Shown here in pieces: positions 40,835 through 48,770 of a stretch of DNA of 64,000 nt. The first letter of the stretch is position 1. Each line of letters opens with the position of its first letter. A program made the position numbers and the translations under genes. Origin of the DNA: Streptomyces composti (GTDB lineage Bacteria > Actinomycetota > Actinomycetes > Streptomycetales > Streptomycetaceae); contig NZ_JAATEM010000027.1 in assembly GCF_012034205.1 (NCBI RefSeq), positions 1-64,000 on the forward strand, given 5' to 3'. The notes beneath the pieces were generated by a model, which worked only from the letters and a program-made list of their open reading frames with translations, was not told the DNA's origin and searched no databases.

Positions 40835-41410
40835 CTACTTGAAGAAGGCGATCCCGTCGTCCGGCATGTCGTCGGGCAGGGCCTTGGCCCAGCGCTCGAC
40901 CTCCTCCGGGGTGACGGCCTTCTTCAGGTGGGCCGACATGTAGGGGCGCAGCGAGACCTCGGGGGTCTGCTTCTCACCGACCCACATCAGGTCGCTCTTG
41001 ACGTAGCCGTACAGCCGCTTGCCGCCGCTGTAGGGGCGGGAGCCCGCGGTGCGCGCCACCGCGTCGGTGACCAGGTCGATCTGCGGCTTCTTGTCGGCGA
41101 GCTCGCCGTACCAGATCTCGATGACGCCGTCGTCGCGGGTCATCGTCACCTCGACCTTGCGGTCGGAGTCGATCCGCCAGAAGCCGTGCTCCGACTCCAG
41201 CGGTCTGACCTTGTTGCCGTCGCTGTCGAGCACCCAGGTGTGCGAGCGGTACTCCAGGAAGTCCCGCCCGTCGTGGGTGAAGGCGACCTCCTGCCCGAAG
41301 TTGCACTTCTCGGAGCCGGGGAAGTCGTGCACGCCCGCGCCGGCCCAGTGGCCCAGCAGGAAGGCGAGCGGCACAAGGTCCTTGTGCAGGTCGGACGGGA
41401 TCTCGATCAT
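40835..41410 (-). CDS. Nitrobindin-like FABP family heme-binding protein
   Basis: This 191-residue single-domain beta-barrel protein is of the DUF1794/nitrobindin family. The opening motif GHWAGAGVHDFPGSEKCNFGQEVAF (GxWxGxG) and R/K-rich strand signatures are present. Family members bind heme and are thought to handle NO or peroxynitrite in the cytosol. It begins at ATG 41410. Confidence 0.85.
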   Translation of the reverse strand: MIEIPSDLHKDLVPLAFLLGHWAGAGVHDFPGSEKCNFGQEVAFTHDGRDFLEYRSHTWVLDSDGNKVRPLESEHGFWRIDSDRKVEVTMTRDDGVIEIWYGELADKKPQIDLVTDAVARTAGSRPYSGGKRLYGYVKSDLMWVGEKQTPEVSLRPYMSAHLKKAVTPEEVERWAKALPDDMPDDGIAFFK

Positions 41411-41433
41411 GAGCAGTAGTTCCTAGCGTCGGG

Positions 41434-41532
41434 TCAGCGCTGGCCCTGGTACAGCTTCTTCACGGTCAGCCCGGCGAAGGCGAGCACGCCGACGGCAACC
41501 AGGACCAACAGAAGTTCGAAGAAGAGTTCCAC
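41434..41532 (-). CDS. 32-residue membrane protein
   Basis: A very small protein starts at GTG 41532, with AAGGAG seven bases upstream. The product is one hydrophobic helix (LFFELLLVLVAVGVLAFAGL) and a basic end VKKLYQGQR. The strong ribosome site and clean frame support translation. It lies 23 bases ahead of the nitrobindin-like gene on the same strand and may be its operon partner. Function unknown. Confidence 0.62.
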   Translation of the reverse strand: MELFFELLLVLVAVGVLAFAGLTVKKLYQGQR

Positions 41533-41662
41533 GGGGTGCTCCTTGGGCGGGGGTGCGAAGACGTGCACAGGGCCGGCCCCCAGCTTACGCGCCCGGGATC
41601 CGGTCCTCGGTGTGAGGTGGCTCCGCCCCCGTCGCACCGCCACGCCCGCATACGATGCGGGC

Positions 41663-42025
41663 ATGGCGAAGAAGCTCGTGATCAAGGTGACCGCCGGGGC
41701 CGATGCCCCCGAACGGTGCTCGCAGGCGTTCACGGTGGCGGCGGTGGCCGCGGCCAGCGGAGTGGACGTCTCGCTGTGGCTCACCGGGGAGTCCGCGTGG
41801 TTCGCCCTGCCGGGCCGGGCCGCCGAGTTCGAGCTGCCGCACGCCGCGCCGCTGCCGGAGCTGCTGGAGTCGGTGCTCGCGGCCGGGCGGGTCACCCTGT
41901 GCACCCAGTGCGCCGCCCGCCGGGAGATCACGGAGAAGGACGTGATCGAGGGCGTGCGGATCGCGGGCGCCCAGGTCTTCGTGCAGGAGATCATGGGGGA
42001 GGACACGCAGGCGCTCGTCTACTGA
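41663..42025 (+). CDS. DsrE/DsrF-like protein
   Basis: This 120-residue protein of the DsrE fold begins KKLVIKVTAGADAPERCSQAFTVAA and has CTQCAARREI (CxxC) near residue 84. Family members relay sulfur or act as small regulators; the CxxC here could hold persulfide or metal. Start ATG 41663. Its role is not known, though sulfur genes (sulfurtransferase, DUF1416) lie less than 1 kb away. Confidence 0.85.
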   Translation: MAKKLVIKVTAGADAPERCSQAFTVAAVAAASGVDVSLWLTGESAWFALPGRAAEFELPHAAPLPELLESVLAAGRVTLCTQCAARREITEKDVIEGVRIAGAQVFVQEIMGEDTQALVY

Positions 42026-42036
42026 CCGGCCGCCCG

Positions 42037-42309
42037 CTACGGGGGCGGGCCGCCCGGGCGCTTCTTCCCGTCCAGCTCGTCCCACCACTCGTCGGACTGC
42101 GGATCGCCGGAGGGGTCGTCCCACCAGCGGTCGTCGGGGCCGCGCCGGTTGGCGATCATGGCGGCGAGCGGCGGGATGACCATGGCCACCACGCACATGC
42201 CGACGGCCACGGGCACGGACCACAGCCGCACGACGCCCCAGGCCAGGACGAACAGCGCGATGCACGTGCCCATCATGGCGAAGTAGATGCGGCGCCGGCG
42301 CGCGTACAT
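42037..42309 (-). CDS. DUF3099 membrane protein
   Basis: This 90-residue protein has two membrane segments (residues ~8-27 and ~32-52) and an acidic Trp-rich C-terminus (DDRWWDDPSGDPQSDEWWDELDG). This pattern is typical of actinobacterial DUF3099 proteins of unknown function. It is convergent with the DsrE-like gene, 11 bp away. Confidence 0.8.
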   Translation of the reverse strand: MYARRRRIYFAMMGTCIALFVLAWGVVRLWSVPVAVGMCVVAMVIPPLAAMIANRRGPDDRWWDDPSGDPQSDEWWDELDGKKRPGGPPP

Positions 42310-42356
42310 ACGACCAGCGTATGCCTGCCGGCGCCGAGAACGCGGTGCGCACGCGG

Positions 42357-42402
42357 AAGGGCCGCACCCCGGGCGGCGTCCAGCCCACGGGGTGCGGCCC
42401 TT
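42357..42402. terminator. 15-bp perfect hairpin ending the sulfurtransferase operon
   Basis: AAGGGCCGCACCCCG (42357-42371) pairs with 42388-42402, loop 16. It follows the DUF1416 stop on the minus strand and ends in TT on either strand. Confidence 0.75.
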
Positions 42403-42439
42403 GCGCCGTCACCAGCCCTGACCAGGGGCTGCGTCTGTG

Positions 42440-42727
42440 TCAGACCGCGATCGCGACCTCGGCAAGACCGCCCTTCTGGGCGACGACCGTGCGGTCGGCG
42501 GTGGCACCGGGCACCAGCGCGCGGACGGTCCACGTGCCCTCGGCCGCGTAGAAGCGGAACTGTCCGGTGGCGGAGGTCGGGACCTCCGCGGTGAACTCAC
42601 CGGTCGAGTCCAGCAGACGGACGTAGCCCGTCACCGGCTCGCCGTCGCGGGTCACCTGACCCTGGATGGTGGTCTCACCGGGCTTGATCGTCGAGGCGTC
42701 CGGGCCGCCGGCCTTCGCACCGCACAT
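42440..42727 (-). CDS. DUF1416 protein
   Basis: This 95-residue beta-rich protein begins MCGAKAGGPDASTIKPGE and contains GYVRLLDSTGEFTAEV. DUF1416 genes almost always follow a CysA-type sulfurtransferase in actinobacteria, as here (43 bp downstream, same strand). It may be a partner or carrier for the sulfurtransferase; the cysteine at residue 2 is the only one. Confidence 0.85.
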   Translation of the reverse strand: MCGAKAGGPDASTIKPGETTIQGQVTRDGEPVTGYVRLLDSTGEFTAEVPTSATGQFRFYAAEGTWTVRALVPGATADRTVVAQKGGLAEVAIAV

Positions 42728-42769
42728 GTCTTTCTCCTGAAGGGTTCTGAAAAGGTCGGTCGGGTCGGG

Positions 42770-43615
42770 TCACTTGCCGGAGCCGAGCTCGATCGGCACG
42801 CCCACGAGGGAGCCGTACTCGGTCCAGGAGCCGTCGTAGTTCTTGACGTTCTCAACACCGAGCAGCTCGTGCAGCACGAACCAGGTCAGCGCGGAACGCT
42901 CACCGATGCGGCAGTAGGCGATGGTGTCCTTGGACAGGTCGACGTTCTCCTCGGCGTAGAGCTTCTTCAGCTCCTCGTCCGACTTGAAGGTGCCGTCGTC
43001 GTTGGCGTTCTTGGACCACGGGATGTTCTTCGCGCTCGGCACGTGGCCCGGACGCTGGGACTGCTCCTGCGGCAGGTGGGCCGGGGCGAGCAGCTTACCG
43101 GAGAACTCGTCGGGCGAGCGCACGTCGACCAGGTTGTGCGAGCCGATGGCGGCCACCACGTCGTCCCGGAAGGCGCGGATGGAGGTGTCCTGCGGCTTGG
43201 CCTTGTAGTCGGTCTTCGGCCGCTCCGGCACCTCGTCGCCGGGCACCAGCTCGCGGGCGTCCAGCTCCCACTTCTTGCGGCCGCCGTCGAGGAGCTTGAC
43301 GTTCTCGTGGCCGTACAGCTTGAAGTACCAGTAGGCGTACGCCGCGAACCAGTTGTTGTTGCCGCCGTACAGGATCACCGTGTGGTCGTTGGCGATGCCC
43401 TTCTCCGACAGCAGCTTCTCGAAGCCGGCCTGGTCGATGAAGTCGCGGCGGACCGGGTCCTGCAGGTCCTTGGTCCAGTCGATCCGGATGGCGTTGCGGA
43501 TGTGGTTCTTCTCGTAGGCGGTGGTGTCCTCGTCCACCTCGACGATGGCGATGTTCGGGTCGTCCAGGTGGTCCTGCAGCCAATCGGCGTCGACCAGTAC
43601 GTCGCTGCGGCTCAT
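42770..43615 (-). CDS. Thiosulfate sulfurtransferase (rhodanese), CysA type
   Basis: This 281-residue protein has two rhodanese domains; the N-terminal one is inactive and the C-terminal one carries the catalytic loop CRIGER (cysteine near residue 234, in DTIAYCRIGERSALTWFVL). It moves sulfane sulfur from thiosulfate or 3-mercaptopyruvate to acceptors. ATG 43615 has GGAGGAGAG upstream. A cysteine-containing leader peptide is encoded 119 bp upstream. Confidence 0.92.
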   Translation of the reverse strand: MSRSDVLVDADWLQDHLDDPNIAIVEVDEDTTAYEKNHIRNAIRIDWTKDLQDPVRRDFIDQAGFEKLLSEKGIANDHTVILYGGNNNWFAAYAYWYFKLYGHENVKLLDGGRKKWELDARELVPGDEVPERPKTDYKAKPQDTSIRAFRDDVVAAIGSHNLVDVRSPDEFSGKLLAPAHLPQEQSQRPGHVPSAKNIPWSKNANDDGTFKSDEELKKLYAEENVDLSKDTIAYCRIGERSALTWFVLHELLGVENVKNYDGSWTEYGSLVGVPIELGSGK

Positions 43616-43734
43616 GCTCTCTCCTCCGGGGCAGTTGCGGCGGGGCGTGCGTGCGAAAGGCGTGCACGGCCGTACGGGACCGGCACACGGGTGCCCTCAT
43701 CCGGGCAGGGGGGAATGCGAACGTCGGCGTCCGC

Positions 43735-43815
43735 TCAGAAGGTGCGACAGAGCATGGCGGCGACACGGCACAGGTCTACTGCCCGCCGCTTCGTGAGATC
43801 CGCCTGTCGCTTCAT
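43735..43815 (-). CDS. 26-residue cysteine-containing leader peptide
   Basis: A short gene starts at ATG 43815 and its product begins MKRQADLTKRRAVDLC and ends CRTF, with two cysteines in the last eleven residues. I recognise this peptide as the small putative leader annotated ahead of sulfur-assimilation genes in Streptomyces. Its place 119 bp upstream of the sulfurtransferase gene, same strand, suggests control by ribosome stalling at cysteine codons when cysteine is low. I see no obvious terminator in the 119-bp gap, so the control may act on translation or through Rho. Confidence 0.75.
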   Translation of the reverse strand: MKRQADLTKRRAVDLCRVAAMLCRTF

Positions 43816-44073
43816 GAGCCCGATCGTAGGGAGCGCGAGGCGGGCGTGTCACCGGCGTGTCGCATGTTGAGATGCGATCGTCCGGATTGCGGGACGTGGA
43901 GCGGGTCGGGCCCGGCGTCCCCGGGTCGGAGCCACCGGTGCGAGTGTCCTCACATCTGCTCAGCGGACACCGTCGTCTCATTTCCCGGACGCCGCACGTC
44001 AGCGGGGACGCTTTCGGCCGGTTCCGTTGCGTGTCGGGGCCGCGTGCGTGTCGCAGCCGCGCCGCGACGGAAC

Positions 44074-44814
44074 CTACCCGGCCAGCCGGACCTCGGAACC
44101 CTTCACCGTGATATGCACGCCGTCCTCGCCGGCCTCGACCTTGTCGAGCTTGATGCCGCCGGGCAGGCCGTCGATCCTCTGCTGGAAGTCGGTGATCTTC
44201 CGCACCCGCGACTCGGGCAGCGAGACCGAGCCGAACTTCGGCAGCGCGTCCGCCTTCACCCGCACCGTGTCGCCGTCCACCACCTTCACCGAGCTGAGCA
44301 CGAACACCGGCTCGCGCAGCTTGACACCGAACACGGTGGCCTCGACCTGGACCTTGATCTTTCCGTTGCCCCCGTCGGAGAGACCGACGACGTTGGCGGT
44401 GACGCCGGGGGCGACCTGGGTGGGCTCGGACTTGGCGGTCTTCAGCAGTTCGCCGTAGGAGATCGTGGCGCTGCCGGTGGCGCTCCGCGCGGTGGCGGAG
44501 CTGTAGTCGCCGGAGAACTCCACGCCCCTCATGTCGGCGCGCAGATCGGCGATACGGATCTTCTGGGCACCGTCACCGGTGTCCGCCTCGTAGTCCTGGA
44601 TGCCGACCTCGACCTCGTCGAGGCTGCCGCTCGCCACCTGGGTGAGGAAGGGGAAGCCCTTGATGGACACATCGGGCGTGGAGGCGAGGTTCTCGCTGGA
44701 CTTCAGCCGGTCTGCGGCCTCGCCCTCGGCGAAGTTGACCGCGACCCGGTCCACGATCACGAAGAGACCGCCCAGGATCACAACGACGACGAGCAGTATT
44801 CGCAGTGCGCGCAT
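44074..44814 (-). CDS. DUF2993 lipid-binding-like protein (LmeA family)
   Basis: This 246-residue exported or membrane-anchored protein has an N-terminal hydrophobic segment (residues 4-23). A DUF2993 beta-rich body follows (VSIKGFPFLTQVASGSLDEVEVGIQDY, and KVEATVFGVKLREPVFVLSS-like strands). LmeA proteins of mycobacteria bind phospholipids and affect cell envelope glycolipids. It begins at 44814 with MRALRILL. Confidence 0.85.
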   Translation of the reverse strand: MRALRILLVVVVILGGLFVIVDRVAVNFAEGEAADRLKSSENLASTPDVSIKGFPFLTQVASGSLDEVEVGIQDYEADTGDGAQKIRIADLRADMRGVEFSGDYSSATARSATGSATISYGELLKTAKSEPTQVAPGVTANVVGLSDGGNGKIKVQVEATVFGVKLREPVFVLSSVKVVDGDTVRVKADALPKFGSVSLPESRVRKITDFQQRIDGLPGGIKLDKVEAGEDGVHITVKGSEVRLAG

Positions 44815-45218
44815 GCGGTGCTTCCCCCACCAGGCTGACCCCGACGACCGGCCGGCCGCCCAGCGTGAGGGTAACTCCGCGGGGAAGGGGCGCCGCGGAA
44901 TTGTCGATCATCTGTGACAACGAACGCGCCTCACGAGCCGCCCGGAGCATCATCCGGGCGGCGATCCGATCAAAGCTCACGAGCCTCGCAAGGCACCTCT
45001 CCGCAAACCGGCGTCCCCGCCTGCAACGCCTGCAACGCCGGTCGGGAGGCGCCGCGGAGTCGCGGGCACGCTCCGGGTGGCCGGACGGGGCACCGCGAGT
45101 CGCGGACACGCCCGGGCCGCCGGCCCGGGACCGAGGGGCGATGGCACACACGTGACACGACGCAAAGGACGCGAGAGCCACGAACCCGCCCGTCCCGTCC
45201 GCCGCGCCCTCCGACCGC
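44815..45218. other. 404-bp intergenic region
   Basis: No gene is supported. Short frames with plausible starts exist but none has a ribosome site or a recognisable motif. It separates two minus-strand genes and should contain the promoter of the DUF2993 gene near 44830-44900. Confidence 0.4.
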
Positions 45219-46544
45219 TCAGCCGGCGAGCCGGCCCAGCAGGTACACCGCCGGGGCCGCAGCCGTCAGCGGCAGGGCCACACCAGCGGTGAAGTGCACG
45301 AAGCGGGAGGGGTAGTCGTAGCTGGCCACCCGGTGACCGACCAGTGCGCAGACCGCCGCACCGGCACCGAGCAGCGCGCCCGGCGCCCCGCCCAGGTCCG
45401 TCACCGCACCCGCCAGCGCCCCCACGGCCGCCGCCGAGGCCGGCGCGGCCAGTACGCGGCCCGCCGCCGGCAGGGGCAGGGCCCGTGCCACGACGGCCGC
45501 CGCCACCGCGACCGCACCGGCCGTGACCGCGGCCGGGTCCGCCGCGAGATACCCGGACACGACGATCGCCAGCGCCGCCGCCGCGACCGTTGCCGTCAGC
45601 CCGTACATCCGCTCGTCCGGCTCCGCATGGGACCTCAGCTGGAGCACCAGCGAAAGGAGCACCCAGATCCCGAGCGTGCCCAGGATCGCGGCGGGCGACC
45701 GGTCCGTGGCCAGCAGCGCCACGTCTGCCACCAGCGCGCCGAGGAACCCGAGGGCGATGCCCTGCCGGGCCGGCCACATGCCGTTCAGCCGGAACCAGCC
45801 CGCGGCCGTGACGCCCTGCAGGATGACCAGGGGCACCAGCAGCGCGTACGTGCCGAGCGCCGCACCCCCGGCCAGCAGCAGGCTCAGGCCGGCGGTCAGC
45901 AGCGCGGGCTGCATCCCGGGCTCGATGATCGGCGAGCGCCCCTCGGCACGGGCCCGCTGGGCGTCGGTGATCCGGGGGTTCCCGGCGAGCGTCGCGGGAC
46001 CGTACTCGGGCACGTCACCGACGACGGCAGCGGGAGCCGGAGCAGCAGCGGCCGGAGCCACCGCAGCCGCCGGGGCGGGAGCGCCGCCGGGCGGCGGGAA
46101 CGCCGCCTCGCCGGGCGCGGGCATCGGTCCCGGCCGTGCGGGGTCCTGCGGCGGCAGATACGCGGTCTCCTCCGCGGCGGCCGGCGCAACCGGCGGCTGG
46201 ACGGACGTCTCCCAGGTCTGCCCCTGCCACTGCTGGGTGTGCCCCTGCTCGGCGCCGGGGTCGTCGAACCCCGGCCAGGCGCCCTGCCCGTGGCCCTGAC
46301 TCTGCCCTTGTCCCTGCCACGAACCGTCGCTGTGACCCTGCCCCTGCCAGGAGCCGTCACCGTGACCCTGCCCCTGCCACGAACCGTCGCTGTGACCCTG
46401 CCCCTGCCAGGAGCCGTCACCGTGACCCTGCCCCTGCCACGAGCCGTGGCTGTGGCCCTGTCCCTGCCAGGAGCCGTCGCTGTGGCCCTGGCCCTGGTAG
46501 GGCTGACCGTCGTAGCGCTGTCCCTCGTACGGCTGGTTCGTCAT
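45219..46544 (-). CDS. Membrane protein with Gly/Gln-rich decapeptide repeats
   Basis: This 441-residue protein begins MTNQPYEGQRYDGQPYQGQ and carries about six tandem copies of the 10-residue unit GHSDGSWQGQ (30-bp DNA repeats, about 46305-46490). A Pro/Ala-rich linker follows, then about nine hydrophobic segments from residue ~210 to the end. It is a conserved Streptomyces integral membrane protein of unknown function. ATG 46544 is preferred; the GTG four codons earlier overlaps the MoaD stop. Confidence 0.72.
   Translation of the reverse strand: MTNQPYEGQRYDGQPYQGQGHSDGSWQGQGHSHGSWQGQGHGDGSWQGQGHSDGSWQGQGHGDGSWQGQGHSDGSWQGQGQSQGHGQGAWPGFDDPGAEQGHTQQWQGQTWETSVQPPVAPAAAEETAYLPPQDPARPGPMPAPGEAAFPPPGGAPAPAAAVAPAAAAPAPAAVVGDVPEYGPATLAGNPRITDAQRARAEGRSPIIEPGMQPALLTAGLSLLLAGGAALGTYALLVPLVILQGVTAAGWFRLNGMWPARQGIALGFLGALVADVALLATDRSPAAILGTLGIWVLLSLVLQLRSHAEPDERMYGLTATVAAAALAIVVSGYLAADPAAVTAGAVAVAAAVVARALPLPAAGRVLAAPASAAAVGALAGAVTDLGGAPGALLGAGAAVCALVGHRVASYDYPSRFVHFTAGVALPLTAAAPAVYLLGRLAG
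46305..46490. repeat. 30-bp tandem repeats in coding sequence
   Basis: About six near-identical 30-bp units encode GHSDGSWQGQ-like peptides. Units alternate between GAACCGTCGCTG and GAGCCGTCACCG starts, a sign of duplication of 60-bp pairs. Confidence 0.85.
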
Positions 46545-46552
46545 CGCTCCGC

Positions 46553-46807
46553 TCACCCTCCCGCGAACGGCGGGAGCACCTCGACCGTGCCGCCCTCGGC
46601 CAGCCGTACCGTCTCGTGCGGGCGCTGCCCCGCGGGGTCACCGTCGATGAGGAAGGAGCACCGCTGCAGCACACGCGTCAGCTCGCCCGGGTGCCGTTCA
46701 CGCACCGCGTCGAGCGCCTCGGCGAGCGTAGCCGCCTCGTACGCCTCCTCGGCCACCCCGGCCGCGGCCTTGGCTGCGGCCCAGTACCGCACCGTGACCT
46801 TTGCCAT
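46553..46807 (-). CDS. MoaD/ThiS-family small sulfur carrier
   Basis: This 84-residue ubiquitin-like protein ends in the diglycine LPPFAGG needed for thiocarboxylation. It begins AKVTVRYWAAAKAAAGVAEEAYEA. It is likely the small subunit of molybdopterin synthase or a related sulfur carrier. It is followed by the repeat membrane protein with almost no gap, so the two are probably co-transcribed. Confidence 0.85.
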   Translation of the reverse strand: MAKVTVRYWAAAKAAAGVAEEAYEAATLAEALDAVRERHPGELTRVLQRCSFLIDGDPAGQRPHETVRLAEGGTVEVLPPFAGG

Positions 46808-46845
46808 CTGCTGGTCCCAATCCCTTGACGGTGAACACCGTCAGG

Positions 46846-47679
46846 CTAGCCCGCCCGGCCGGCCGCCCAGTGCCCGATCCGGTGCAGCAGCTCCTCGGGC
46901 GCCGCGTTCTCCGCGTGTCCCATCTCCGGCTCCAGCCACAGTTCGCCGTGGTCACCGGCGGCCTCCGCCAGCATCCGGGGGTGGTCCAGCGGGAAGTAGC
47001 CGTCGCGCTCGCCGTGCACGATCAGCAGCGGCGTGGGCGCGATCCCGGGTACGGCCTCGACCGGGGACACCGGCACCGGGTCCCACCGGCGGCGGTGGAT
47101 GCGGGTGCGCAGCCCGTACCGGCCCACCAGCCGCCCGGCCGGACGGGTCACCAGCCAGTGCAGCCGCCGCATCGGGGCGGTCCCCCGGTAGAACCAGCGC
47201 GCGGGCGCGCTCACCGAGACCACGGCGTCCGTGCCGCCGTCCAGCCCTGCGTGCCGCAGCACCACCGAGCCGCCCATGGAGAACCCGACCGTGGCCACCC
47301 GGCCGTGCCCCAGCTCCCGCACCCAGGCGACCACCGCCGCCAGGTCCAGCACCTCCCGGTCCCCGACGGTGGACAGCCCGCCCGAGGCCCCGTGCCCGCG
47401 GAAGGAGAACGTCGCCACCGCCCCGTGCCGTGCCAGGGCCGCCGCCACCCGGCGCACATGCGGCCGGTCCGCGTCCCCGGTGAACCCGTGGGCGACGACG
47501 AACACCAGATCACCGGCGTCACCGGCGCCCGCTCCGGGCTCGTAGCGTGCGTCGATCGACACACCGTCCGCCGTCCGCAGAAACGTACGGACGGGGGCCC
47601 CGGCCGGGGATCCGTCCGCCGTCTCGGCATGCGGACGATGGGTGGAACGTGCCACATGACCTGCCCGACCGGTACTCAT
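46846..47679 (-). CDS. Alpha/beta hydrolase
   Basis: This 277-residue serine hydrolase has oxyanion motif AHGFTGDADRPHV, nucleophile elbow GFSMGG, catalytic Asp in VHGERDGYFPLD and His in PEMGHAENAAP. It is probably an esterase or lipase. The start at ATG 47679 is set by the family's length; the frame stays open into the glnR region, but that part is antisense to glnR and not coding. It is divergent from glnR. Confidence 0.85.
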   Translation of the reverse strand: MSTGRAGHVARSTHRPHAETADGSPAGAPVRTFLRTADGVSIDARYEPGAGAGDAGDLVFVVAHGFTGDADRPHVRRVAAALARHGAVATFSFRGHGASGGLSTVGDREVLDLAAVVAWVRELGHGRVATVGFSMGGSVVLRHAGLDGGTDAVVSVSAPARWFYRGTAPMRRLHWLVTRPAGRLVGRYGLRTRIHRRRWDPVPVSPVEAVPGIAPTPLLIVHGERDGYFPLDHPRMLAEAAGDHGELWLEPEMGHAENAAPEELLHRIGHWAAGRAG

Positions 47680-47700
47680 GTCGGCTATTCTCGTGCGAAG

Positions 47701-47734
47701 AGGACTCGGGCAGCGAAGCCCCCGGGTCCTTTTG
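47701..47734 (+). terminator. Terminator-like hairpin in the glnR upstream region
   Basis: AGGACTCGGG (47701-47710) pairs with CCCGGGTCCT (47721-47730), one G-U pair, and is followed by TTTTG. It stands between divergent genes and 150 bp before glnR, so it could act as an attenuator in a long glnR leader or isolate the gene from upstream transcripts. Confidence 0.5.
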
Positions 47735-47886
47735 TGCTTTCGGAGCGTTGTATACGACGTGTACGACTCGGGTTTCGATCGCACGCAGCAGTGCCGCAAA
47801 CGTCCTGGAAGGGACCGAGGAGGACCAGACGTTATGGGCGAGCGAACCGTGCACCACCATAGGACGACCCGAGCGGGTGAGACGCG

Positions 47887-48699
47887 ATGAGCTCTCTTCT
47901 GCTCCTGACCAACGCCCTCCAGCCGTCGACGGAGGTGCTCCCCGCCCTCGGCCTGCTGCTGCACAACGTGCGCGTGGCCCCCGCGGAGGGACCGGCCCTC
48001 GTCGACACCCCCGGCGCGGACGTCATCCTCATCGACGGCCGCCGCGACCTCCCCCAGGTGCGCAGCCTGTGCCAGCTGCTGCGCTCCACCGGACCCGGCT
48101 GCCCCCTCATCCTCGTCGTGACCGAGGGCGGCCTGGCCGCCGTCACCGCGGACTGGGGCATCGACGACGTCCTCCTCGACACCGCCGGCCCCGCCGAGGT
48201 GGAGGCACGCCTGCGGCTGGCCATGGGCCGCCAGCAGATCGGCGCCGACGACTCCCCCATGGAGATCCGCAACGGCGATCTCTCGGTGGACGAGGCGACC
48301 TACTCCGCCAAGCTCAAGGGCAGGGTCCTCGACCTGACCTTCAAGGAGTTCGAGCTGTTGAAGTACCTGGCGCAGCACCCCGGCCGGGTCTTCACCCGCG
48401 CCCAGCTGCTGCAGGAGGTGTGGGGCTACGACTACTTCGGCGGCACCCGCACCGTCGACGTGCACGTGCGGCGGCTGCGCGCCAAGCTCGGCCCCGAGCA
48501 CGAGTCGCTGATCGGCACCGTGCGCAACGTCGGGTACCGGTTCGTCGCCCCGGAGAAGGTCGAGCGCGCCGCCGAGGAGGCCAAGGCCGCGGCCGGGCGC
48601 GAGCAGGCCGGCACGTCCCAGAACCGCGGCAGCGGCGGCGACGCCGGCTCCGGCGATGCGTCCGCCGCGGGCGCCGCCCCGGTGCGCAGCAAGGCGTGA
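47887..48699 (+). CDS. glnR: GlnR, global nitrogen regulator
   Basis: This 270-residue OmpR-type orphan response regulator controls glnA, amtB-glnK-glnD, nir and other nitrogen genes. The atypical receiver (residues 1-~125, with Asp in DVILIDGRRDLP) is followed by the winged helix (~145-225: LDLTFKEFELLKYLAQHPGRVFTRAQLLQEVWGYDYFGGTRTVDVHVRRLRAKLG). The C-terminal ~45 residues are disordered. The sequence matches my memory of S. coelicolor GlnR nearly throughout. Start ATG 47887. Confidence 0.96.
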   Translation: MSSLLLLTNALQPSTEVLPALGLLLHNVRVAPAEGPALVDTPGADVILIDGRRDLPQVRSLCQLLRSTGPGCPLILVVTEGGLAAVTADWGIDDVLLDTAGPAEVEARLRLAMGRQQIGADDSPMEIRNGDLSVDEATYSAKLKGRVLDLTFKEFELLKYLAQHPGRVFTRAQLLQEVWGYDYFGGTRTVDVHVRRLRAKLGPEHESLIGTVRNVGYRFVAPEKVERAAEEAKAAAGREQAGTSQNRGSGGDAGSGDASAAGAAPVRSKA

Positions 48700-48770
48700 G
48701 CGGCAGGCGTGCCGCACATAACCCCCCGTACGCCCTGCCCAGAACGGGTATATCCGCGTAGACTCCGCGC

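Noticed and set aside
44883..45012. A minus-strand frame starting VSFDRIAARMML as a possible second leader peptide
   Set aside because: It has no stop for over 60 codons, runs into the DUF2993 gene in another frame and has no ribosome site.
46846..48717. A 623-residue minus-strand frame reaching across the glnR gene
   Set aside because: The part beyond 47679 is antisense to glnR, which is a near-perfect family match on the other strand; only the alpha/beta hydrolase portion is real.
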